Assembly: GCA_003484265.1 (NCBI GenBank)
Contig: DNDO01000137.1
Location: 3,608 to 13,876 of the forward strand
DNA from: Anaerolineae bacterium
GTDB lineage: Bacteria; Chloroflexota; Anaerolineae; Anaerolineales; Villigracilaceae
Length of the DNA stretch: 10,269 bases
Direction: 5' to 3'
Shown: positions 5,643 through 10,269 of the stretch, in pieces
Layout: every line of letters starts with the position of its first letter
Position numbering within the stretch: position 1 is the first letter of the stretch
The notes under the pieces: generated by a model
Told to the model about the DNA's origin: nothing
The model's input: only the letters and a program-made list of their open reading frames with translations
The model's database searches: none
Made by a program: the position numbers and the translations under genes

Positions 5643-6929
5643 ATGAAAAAATCCCTGACCGTTGAAACACTTTCGAATGGATTGAAAGTGTTCCTGAAAG
5701 AAATACATACTGCGCCGATCATCTCATCGTGGTTATGGTACCGTGTCGGATCGCGCGATGAAGTGCAGGGGCGCACCGGCATCTCGCATTGGGTGGAGCA
5801 TATGCAATTCAAAGGCACACCAAATTTCCCCGCGAACATGCTGGATAAGGCAATATCGCGCGAAGGCGGCATGTGGAACGCCATGACCTATCTTGATTGG
5901 ACGGCATATTTCGAAACCATGCCCGCCGACAAGATCGATCTTGCACTACGCCTCGAAGCAGATCGCATGGTTAACAGCCGCTTCGATAAAAAAGAGGTTG
6001 CTTCTGAACGGACGGTGATTATTTCCGAGCGTGAAGGCAGTGAAAACGAGCCTCTCTTTCAGCTTGGCGAGGCGGTACAACAGTCGGCGTTTCGTGTCCA
6101 TCCCTATCATCACGAAGTCATCGGCGATATGGCAGATCTTCACAGCATGACGCGCGACGACCTGTATGATCACTACCGCACCTACTATGTTCCGAATAAC
6201 GCTGTTATGGCGGTGGCTGGAGACTTCGATACGAAAACGATGCTTGCACGAATCAAGAAACTTTTCGGTAAGATACCCGCTGGAAAAGAACCGGCGCGGC
6301 TGGCGCGCCAGGAACTCGAGCAAAGGGGCGAAGTACAACTTTCTGTAGAGGGACCCGGCACTACATCTTACGTCCAGGCTTGTTACCGTTTCCCAGCCGC
6401 CTCCCACCCAGACTTTTTTCCCCTAGCCGTGCTCGACAGTTTGCTCGCGGGTCCAAGTAACCTCAATATGTTCAGCGGCGGCATATCGAACAAAACATCC
6501 CGTCTCTATCGAGCGCTTGTTGACAAAGAGTTTGCTGTTGGTGTTCATGGCGGCGCCCAGGCAACCATCGATCCCTTCTTATATAGCATCACACTCACCA
6601 TTCACCCTAAGCGAAAGCCCGAAGAAACGCTCGCTGTGTTGGATAAAGAACTGGAACGAATCAAACAGGAAAATGTCACAAAGGCTGAGATCACCCGCGC
6701 TATCAAACAAGCGCGCGCGTTATTTGCCTACGGAAGTGAAAATATCACCAACCAGGCATTTTGGATGGGATATTCCGAAATGTTTGCTGAGTATGAATGG
6801 TTTGAGAATTACCTTGATAAACTTTCAGCAGTTACAGCAAAGGATATTCAACGCGTGGGAAACGAATATTTCAATACCAAGAGTCGTGTAGTGGGAACAT
6901 ATGTGCCTGCGAACGGAAGGAAGGGATAA
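5643..6929 (+). CDS. M16 zinc peptidase, catalytic subunit
   Basis: 428-residue M16B (mitochondrial processing peptidase-like) metalloprotease. The inverted zinc motif HxxEH is present as H49-W-V-E52-H53, followed by the family's MQFKGT. Glu129 lies 76 residues after H53, where the third zinc ligand is expected. The C-terminal half keeps the M16 fold (SRLYRALVDKEFAVGVHGG) but lacks the GLAY tyrosine used for substrate binding. Catalytic subunits of split heterodimeric M16 enzymes show this pattern, their partner supplying that residue. GGAG at 5628-5631 is eleven bases from the ATG, slightly far. The nearer ATG at 5635 is out of frame. No signal peptide is seen, so it is predicted cytoplasmic. 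The partner starts two bases after its stop. Confidence 0.93.
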   Translation: MKKSLTVETLSNGLKVFLKEIHTAPIISSWLWYRVGSRDEVQGRTGISHWVEHMQFKGTPNFPANMLDKAISREGGMWNAMTYLDWTAYFETMPADKIDLALRLEADRMVNSRFDKKEVASERTVIISEREGSENEPLFQLGEAVQQSAFRVHPYHHEVIGDMADLHSMTRDDLYDHYRTYYVPNNAVMAVAGDFDTKTMLARIKKLFGKIPAGKEPARLARQELEQRGEVQLSVEGPGTTSYVQACYRFPAASHPDFFPLAVLDSLLAGPSNLNMFSGGISNKTSRLYRALVDKEFAVGVHGGAQATIDPFLYSITLTIHPKRKPEETLAVLDKELERIKQENVTKAEITRAIKQARALFAYGSENITNQAFWMGYSEMFAEYEWFENYLDKLSAVTAKDIQRVGNEYFNTKSRVVGTYVPANGRKG

Positions 6930-6931
6930 TT

Positions 6932-8203
6932 ATGAAAAAGATAAATTCCTCCCTGCCCGGTCCAAACGATATTCACCGCGAAGTGTTGGAAAACGGCGTC
7001 ACCATTTTGACGCGCTCCAATTTCAACAGTCCATCAGTCGTGATAAGCGGGTATTTCGATGCAGGGGCGTTATTCGATACGGATGAGAAACTTGGTCTTG
7101 CAGATTACGTCACATCAGGGTTAATGCGCGGGACGAAGAAACATAACTTCGACGAGATATATAATATCCTCGAATCGGCCGGCGCAAGCCTGGGGTTCAG
7201 TACCGGTGTACACAAATCGGGATTTAACGGTCGTTCACTCGCGGAAGATCTTCCTTTGATCCTTGGCTTGTTGGCTGAAACAATGATACAGCCGATGTTC
7301 CCCAAGGCTGAAATGGAAAAACTCCGCGCGCAGATCCTTACCGGCATGGCCATCAGTGCGGAAGATACATCGGATATGGCATCGGAAACCTTTGACAAGA
7401 TTCTATATAAAGACCATCCGTACAGCCGTCCAGATGAGGGCACACCGGAAACGATCAAGAAGATCACGCGCGACGATCTTGTGAAATTTCACCGCGAACA
7501 TTACGGTCCGCGCGGGATGGTGATCGCTGTTGTCGGTGCGGTGAAGGCAGAAGAAGCTGTCAGGCAGGTAAAACGCGCGTTAGGAGGGTGGCAGGTCAAG
7601 GGTCAGAAAGAGACGCTTGAAATCCCTGAAGCAAAACTGCTTAAGAGGACAGTCCGCAAGCATCATAAAATTGCCGGGAAATCCCAATCCGATATTGTGG
7701 TGGGGACGAATGGTCCAAGGCGGAGGGATGCAGAATTCATGGCTGCATCCTTGGGGAACAATATTCTGGGGCAGTTCGGCATGATGGGGCGCATCGGTGA
7801 TTCGGTGCGTGAAAAAGCCGGGCTTGCATATTATGCGTATTCGAGCCTGAACGCGGGCATTGGACCTGGTTCGTGGGAGGTAAGTGCGGGCATCAGCCCG
7901 ACAAATGTTGATAAAGCAATTAACCTGATCGTGGATGAGTTGAAACGATTTGTTGCCAAAGGCGTGACTGCAGAAGAACTGTCAGACAGCAAGGCGAATT
8001 TTATTGGCCGTCTGCCATTGTCATTGGAGTCGAATGGGGGTGTGGCTGGTGCGTTATTGAACATCGAACGGCATGACCTGGGTTTCGATTATTATCTTCG
8101 ATATGCCGATCTGGTGAACGAAGTAACGCGAGAGGATGTGTTGAGAACTGCGCGAAAGTTCTTTGACTCGGATAAGCTCGCGATAGCAGTAGCAGGTCCT
8201 TGA
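6932..8203 (+). CDS. M16 peptidase-like non-catalytic partner subunit
   Basis: 423-residue M16 family protein without zinc ligands. The segment aligned with GxxHxxEHMxFKGT reads G55-LADYVTSGLMRGT68, so His/Glu/His are replaced by D58, T61 and S62. It keeps the Arg-Tyr pair of the C-terminal domain (SVREKAGLAY, R293 and Y300), which in M16B enzymes binds the substrate carboxyl side. With the upstream subunit, which has the zinc site but not the tyrosine, it should form one complete heterodimeric protease, as described for other bacterial M16B pairs. The ATG is two bases after the upstream stop, with AAGGAAGG just ahead, so the two are co-translated. Its TGA overlaps the acpS ATG by one base. 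Confidence 0.92.
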   Translation: MKKINSSLPGPNDIHREVLENGVTILTRSNFNSPSVVISGYFDAGALFDTDEKLGLADYVTSGLMRGTKKHNFDEIYNILESAGASLGFSTGVHKSGFNGRSLAEDLPLILGLLAETMIQPMFPKAEMEKLRAQILTGMAISAEDTSDMASETFDKILYKDHPYSRPDEGTPETIKKITRDDLVKFHREHYGPRGMVIAVVGAVKAEEAVRQVKRALGGWQVKGQKETLEIPEAKLLKRTVRKHHKIAGKSQSDIVVGTNGPRRRDAEFMAASLGNNILGQFGMMGRIGDSVREKAGLAYYAYSSLNAGIGPGSWEVSAGISPTNVDKAINLIVDELKRFVAKGVTAEELSDSKANFIGRLPLSLESNGGVAGALLNIERHDLGFDYYLRYADLVNEVTREDVLRTARKFFDSDKLAIAVAGP

Positions 8204-8568
8204 TGAATTTACGGACAGGCGTTGATCTCATCGAAATCTCCCGCATAGAGGAAGTTGTTGCCCGGCATGGCAAACACTATCTCGAGCGCATCTACACACC
8301 CGCCGAATTGGAGCAGTGCGGTAAAAGACCCGAATCGCTGGCTGGCCGATTTGCCGCGAAGGAAGCTGCTGCGAAAGCTTTAGGCTGTGGTATTGGGGAT
8401 ATTGGCTGGAAAGAGATCGAGGTGTTGGGGGACGAACAGAACGCACCAGTGTTGACGTTACACGGTGAGGCAGACCGGCTGGCAAAGGAAATTGGCTTGA
8501 GCATCTGGTCTGTGAGTATCAGTCACAGCCAAAGCCATTCTGTTGCATTCGTCGTGATGCTCGGTTAA
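8203..8568 (+). CDS. acpS: Holo-[acyl-carrier-protein] synthase
   Basis: 121-residue cytoplasmic phosphopantetheinyl transferase that converts apo-ACP to holo-ACP using coenzyme A, essential for fatty acid synthesis. Length is standard for AcpS. The Mg-binding aspartate is in TGVDLIEISRIE near the N-terminus. The second signature, RFAAKEAAAKALG, carries the other metal-binding Glu and the catalytic Lys. The C-terminal SISHSQSHSVAFVV completes the family pattern. The start is the ATG in TGATG shared with the previous stop; a TTG one codon earlier is possible but less likely. It is the last gene of the membrane-protein/M16 operon. No functional link between AcpS and M16 proteases is evident, so the pairing may only reflect gene packing. 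Confidence 0.96.
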   Translation: MNLRTGVDLIEISRIEEVVARHGKHYLERIYTPAELEQCGKRPESLAGRFAAKEAAAKALGCGIGDIGWKEIEVLGDEQNAPVLTLHGEADRLAKEIGLSIWSVSISHSQSHSVAFVVMLG

Positions 8569-8569
8569 T

Positions 8570-8603
8570 AAAAAATCCTCCCGCGGGCCAGTTCCGCGGG
8601 AGG
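8570..8603 (-). terminator. Intrinsic terminator of the ATPase/small-protein operon
   Basis: CCTCCCGCGG (8577-8586) and CCGCGGGAGG (8594-8603) form a perfect 10-bp GC-rich stem with a 7-base loop. A run of six A at 8570-8575 precedes it, which on the minus strand is the T-run following the hairpin. It therefore terminates leftward transcription. The plus side has no T-run, but the stem sits just after acpS and may also slow rightward transcripts. Confidence 0.88.
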
Positions 8604-8623
8604 TGCAAAGGACATGGACTCGA

Positions 8624-8851
8624 TCAACTTTTGTCCTCATTGCCAATCCAAAGGTGACCCGGTAAAACAGGTCTGTAGGGGCGGACGGTGATCTTTTCCT
8701 CTTTGAGTTTTTCATCCCCCAGCATGTTTGGATGCACCAAACATAAATTGGGAGTACGCCCGTATTTTTTATAAAAGTAATCCACAGCTTTTTGTATCTT
8801 GATATCCAGCGTGGTTTGAGAGTCGTCGAACCATAACATTCCTGTGTGCAT
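8624..8851 (-). CDS. Conserved-looking 75-residue protein of unknown function
   Basis: Small soluble protein, no named domain recognised. The start MHTGMLWFDDS is followed by a helix-like stretch (IQKAVDYFYKKYG), then PNLCLVHPNML, a lysine/glutamate segment, and VLPGHLWIGNED. Trp, His, Cys and Pro are unusually frequent for its size, which argues for a folded, selected protein rather than a chance frame. GGAGG lies five bases ahead of the ATG, a strong ribosome-binding site. The gene is 14 bases downstream of the P-loop ATPase, and the terminator lies 20 bases beyond its stop. It is thus the second gene of a compact two-gene operon whose promoter carries the SOS-box-like operator. I recall similar short proteins in Chloroflexota genomes but could not check this. 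Confidence 0.8.
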   Translation of the reverse strand: MHTGMLWFDDSQTTLDIKIQKAVDYFYKKYGRTPNLCLVHPNMLGDEKLKEEKITVRPYRPVLPGHLWIGNEDKS

Positions 8852-8865
8852 GATTACCTCCGATC

Positions 8866-9654
8866 CTAATCAAGTGATGGTATCGAGAAACGAAGCCAGT
8901 CATTGCCTTCGCTCATTGCGAATTCCGAACCACGCGAGAGTGATTCAAGATTTGCGCGTTCAGCGTCAAGTTTTCTAATATGATTCGTGCTTTGCATATT
9001 CCCAAAAATCCGCGTGCGGAAAGCATCCAGCCAGGGCTCCATGGTACGGATGCGATCCGAATTCAATGTAATGATGGGCCAAACCCGGCGCGACGGTCCT
9101 CGCAGGAGAAGCCAGCGCAAGTTTTGCACCGCGTCCATTCCCATTTTGGAGACTGCTTCCAGATCATCCAGCAGTAGCAAAATAGATTGCTTGCTTGATT
9201 TGTTTCCATGCGCCCAGGATGCCAACGAGAGAATAAAATCTTCAGATGCCCTATGCTGGATGGGGAAGACTCCAACATTGTTCGGGATTTCGTCGAATCC
9301 ACTCCATTCATCGGGATGGTTGGTCAGCGCTCCGAATTGCACTTTCTCTGGCTGATGCATTGCCCCAGTCGCCTGTGCAATCATTTGTAGTAATGCTGTC
9401 TTTCCGCTTGCAGAATCTCCGATGATCAGTAACGGACCGGGAATTGAATCGTGCAAATTCAACAAAACAGGGAGTTCATCCGATGCAACACCGAGGAACA
9501 AGGCTTCGCTCGGCATTGGTCCAAAGTTGGCGAGTACCTGGCTCAGGGTTGGCTGGGCAGGTATCGGCTTGGTTTGACGCGATGCATTTACCTCCGACTG
9601 TACTTCGGTGTAAGCGTCCATCATTAGCTCGTAGCGGTTGGTTTCATCTGACAT
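8866..9654 (-). CDS. P-loop ATPase (FtsK/HerA-like or AAA-like), function unknown
   Basis: 262-residue predicted cytoplasmic NTPase. Walker A is GDSASGKT (residues 79-86) after a hydrophobic strand GPLLIIG. Walker B is ILLLLDDLE (158-166), with two acidic residues at its end. IITLNSD (194-200) may hold a polar sensor, and RTRIFGNM (213-220) may carry a finger arginine. An NHPDEW segment between the Walker motifs and the single compact domain recall FtsK/SpoIIIE/EccC-type ATPase domains, but no DNA-binding gamma domain or membrane segments are present, so the family assignment is tentative. The ATG has AGGA four bases upstream. A near-consensus promoter lies directly ahead, overlapped by a GAAC-N4-GTTC palindrome. 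The 75-residue protein follows 14 bases later. A DNA-linked role is inferred from the operator, not shown. Confidence 0.85.
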   Translation of the reverse strand: MSDETNRYELMMDAYTEVQSEVNASRQTKPIPAQPTLSQVLANFGPMPSEALFLGVASDELPVLLNLHDSIPGPLLIIGDSASGKTALLQMIAQATGAMHQPEKVQFGALTNHPDEWSGFDEIPNNVGVFPIQHRASEDFILSLASWAHGNKSSKQSILLLLDDLEAVSKMGMDAVQNLRWLLLRGPSRRVWPIITLNSDRIRTMEPWLDAFRTRIFGNMQSTNHIRKLDAERANLESLSRGSEFAMSEGNDWLRFSIPSLD

Positions 9655-9663
9655 AATATCCTT

Positions 9664-9683
9664 TTTAGAACAACTGTTCTAAA
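9664..9683. promoter_or_regulatory. Perfect operator palindrome matching the LexA SOS box
   Basis: TTTAGAACAACTGTTCTAAA is an exact inverted repeat of two 8-base arms around four bases. Its core GAAC-N4-GTTC is the consensus of the Bacillus and actinobacterial LexA box. On the minus strand it overlaps the last bases of the -10 element (9682-9687) and covers the predicted start site near 9675, ending directly against the ribosome-binding site. A repressor bound here would block transcription of the ATPase operon. No other perfect GAAC-N4-GTTC was noticed in the window. Confidence 0.75.
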
Positions 9684-9710
9684 TATACAACTTAATGTTT
9701 GGGATGTCAA
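9682..9710 (-). promoter_or_regulatory. Strong sigma-70 promoter of the ATPase/small-protein operon
   Basis: On the minus strand: perfect -35 TTGACA (9710-9705), a 17-base spacer and -10 TATATT (9687-9682). The start site would be near 9675 and the leader about 20 bases. Such a near-consensus promoter under a perfect operator is the usual design of a gene kept silent by a repressor and induced strongly. Confidence 0.8.
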
Positions 9711-9746
9711 GGGGTCAAGTGGAACCCTGCAATTGATTTATCATTC

Positions 9747-9775
9747 TTGACTATCATGGTAAATCCTGTTAAACT
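9747..9775 (+). promoter_or_regulatory. Candidate upstream promoter of the tRNA cluster (P1)
   Basis: TTGACT (9747-9752), a 17-base spacer, and TAAACT (9770-9775). The start would be near 9782, giving a leader of about 115 bases that begins with a hairpin (TGCTCCC 9783-9789 with GGGAGCA 9801-9807). Confidence 0.5.
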
Positions 9776-9782
9776 AGCGCCC

Positions 9783-9817
9783 TGCTCCCTTTGTTCGTGC
9801 GGGAGCAATTTAATTGC
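9783..9817 (+). repeat. Overlapping small dyads in the tRNA leader
   Basis: A 7-bp stem (TGCTCCC 9783-9789 with GGGAGCA 9801-9807, 11-base loop) shares its last bases GCA with a second palindrome, GCAATT-T-AATTGC (9805-9817). The two cannot form together in one RNA. They lie between promoter candidates P1 and P2, so they could be a leader RNA structure or a protein-binding site upstream of P2. Confidence 0.45.
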
Positions 9818-9846
9818 CTGTTTTACTTCCCCGTTAGGTGTGGCTT

Positions 9847-9855
9847 TGGTATAAT
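9847..9855 (+). promoter_or_regulatory. Extended -10 promoter of the tRNA cluster (P2)
   Basis: TGG-TATAAT (9847-9855) is a perfect -10 with the TGn extension. No good -35 lies 16-18 bases upstream, as is common for extended -10 promoters. The start would be near 9862, about 36 bases before the first tRNA. Confidence 0.6.
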
Positions 9856-9897
9856 CGCTCTGCTTAATTGGGTGTCGATGATGCCGCATAACGGTAT

Positions 9898-9970
9898 GCC
9901 GACGTAGCTCAATCGGTAGAGCACCCGCCTTGTAAGCGGGCGGTTACGAGTTCGAGTCTCGTCGTCGGCT
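9898..9970 (+). tRNA. tRNA-Thr (anticodon TGT)
   Basis: A 73-base cloverleaf including the discriminator. Acceptor arms GCCGACG (9898-9904) and CGTCGGC (9963-9969) pair fully, with discriminator T. The D-loop has AGCTCAATCGGTAGAGC. The anticodon stem CCCGC/GCGGG encloses loop CTTGTAA, with TGT at 9931-9933, reading ACA-type threonine codons. The T arm is ACGAG-TTCGAGT-CTCGT. The CCA end is not encoded. First gene of the cluster. Confidence 0.97.
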
Positions 9971-9981
9971 TTGCAAGTTAC

Positions 9982-10003
9982 GAGTTGAATGCATCATCAA
10001 CTC
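9982..10003 (+). repeat. Hairpin in the Thr-Tyr tRNA spacer
   Basis: GAGTTGA (9982-9988) and TCAACTC (9997-10003) form a 7-bp stem with an 8-base loop between the two tRNA genes. It is a likely processing or spacing structure of the common transcript. Confidence 0.5.
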
Positions 10004-10029
10004 AAGATGACAAAATAATATTCACCCGC

Positions 10030-10112
10030 GGGCGGTTACCCAAGTGGCCAAAGGGGACTGACTGTAAATCAGTTGTCGGACGACTTCGAAGGTTCGAATC
10101 CTTCACCGCCCA
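10030..10112 (+). tRNA. tRNA-Tyr (anticodon GTA)
   Basis: An 83-base class II tRNA. Acceptor arms GGGCGGT (10030-10036) and ACCGCCC (10105-10111) pair, with discriminator A. The anticodon stem ACTGA/TCAGT encloses CTGTAAA, with GTA at 10064-10066. A long variable arm follows, as expected for bacterial tRNA-Tyr, then T arm GAAGG-TTCGAAT-CCTTC. The CCA end is not encoded. Confidence 0.97.
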
Positions 10113-10115
10113 CTA

Positions 10116-10132
10116 TCCCGCGATGTGCGGGA
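10116..10132 (+). repeat. Hairpin in the Tyr-Thr tRNA spacer
   Basis: TCCCGC (10116-10121) and GCGGGA (10127-10132) form a 6-bp GC-rich stem with a 5-base loop. No T-run follows, so it is not a terminator. Confidence 0.5.
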
Positions 10133-10142
10133 CAGCATATAT

Positions 10143-10215
10143 GCCCTCATAGCTCAGTTGGTAGAGCACACCCTTGGTAAGGGTGAGGTCACGAGTTCAA
10201 ATCTCGTTGAGGGCT
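10143..10215 (+). tRNA. tRNA-Thr (anticodon GGT)
   Basis: A 73-base cloverleaf. Acceptor arms GCCCTCA (10143-10149) and TGAGGGC (10208-10214) pair, with discriminator T. The anticodon stem CACCC/GGGTG encloses TTGGTAA, with GGT at 10176-10178, reading ACC/ACT. It complements the TGT isoacceptor earlier in the cluster. The CCA end is not encoded. A protein gene starts 46 bases downstream. Confidence 0.97.
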
Positions 10216-10261
10216 CAGTTGCTGAAGAAGATCTATGTCTAATTAAAAAGGAGAGCGAGAC

Positions 10262-10269
10262 ATGGCGAA
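10262..10269 (+). CDS. tuf: Start of a protein gene, probably elongation factor Tu
   Basis: Only ATG GCG AA is inside the window. AAGGAG lies eight bases ahead of the ATG, a good ribosome-binding site. A tRNA-Thr/tRNA-Tyr/tRNA-Thr cluster directly before tuf is a well-known bacterial arrangement (tufB operon of Escherichia coli and similar clusters elsewhere), and EF-Tu normally begins Met-Ala-Lys/Arg, which the visible codons allow. The identification rests on context, not on protein sequence. Confidence 0.5.

Noticed and set aside
6895..6906. GAACATATGTGC as a SOS box
   Set aside because: One half-site is imperfect and it is inside the first M16 gene, 26 bases before its stop, with no promoter around it.
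8577..8603. Hairpin as a full bidirectional terminator for acpS
   Set aside because: Only the minus strand has a T-run after the stem; on the plus strand TGCAAAGG follows.
9783..9807. Hairpin in the tRNA leader as an intrinsic terminator
   Set aside because: The stem is followed by AATTTAATTGCC rather than a T-run, so termination is not well supported.
9707..9889. Minus-strand 60-codon frame upstream of the tRNAs
   Set aside because: It overlaps both promoter regions, lacks a ribosome-binding site and has no recognisable protein features.

Overview
This is a bacterial chromosomal window, mostly housekeeping genes in short operons. The gene set and protein styles suggest a Chloroflexota bacterium of the Anaerolineae type: an F420-type oxidoreductase, a split M16 protease pair, Cys-anchored lipoproteins, and a Thr-Tyr-Thr tRNA cluster before a probable tuf. 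That placement is inference from recalled family features, not from a search. I saw no insertion sequence, CRISPR array, phage gene or rRNA.

Layout. (1) 1-2422, plus strand: the trpS 3' part, a DUF2314-type lipoprotein, dtd (D-aminoacyl-tRNA deacylase) and an F420H2-dependent reductase-like protein. The spacing is tight, so this is probably one operon. It ends in a terminator-like hairpin that lies inside the convergent neighbour. (2) 4515-2397, minus strand: an adrenodoxin-reductase-type ferredoxin-NADP reductase (GTG start, clear promoter) followed by a dihydroorotate-dehydrogenase-fold protein that lacks the family's catalytic motif and carries a perfect 31-bp palindrome in its coding sequence. 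(3) 4516-4826: AT-rich divergent promoter region. (4) 4827-8568, plus strand: a single-pass membrane protein of unknown function, a catalytic M16 zinc peptidase, its non-catalytic M16 partner, and acpS. (5) 9654-8624, minus strand: a P-loop ATPase and a 75-residue protein, ending in a strong intrinsic terminator. (6) 9655-9897: divergent control region. (7) 9898-10269, plus strand: tRNA-Thr(TGT), tRNA-Tyr(GTA), tRNA-Thr(GGT), then the first codons of a gene that is probably tuf.

The most notable signal is the control region of the ATPase/small-protein operon. A near-consensus promoter (TTGACA, 17 bp, TATATT) is overlapped from the -10 past the predicted start site by a perfect palindrome, TTTAGAAC-AACT-GTTCTAAA. 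Its core GAAC-N4-GTTC matches the LexA (SOS) box of Bacillus and Actinobacteria. This predicts a DNA-damage-inducible two-gene module of unknown function, divergently transcribed from the tRNA/tuf cluster. The palindrome inside the dihydroorotate-dehydrogenase-like gene and that protein's missing catalytic residues are the next most interesting points.
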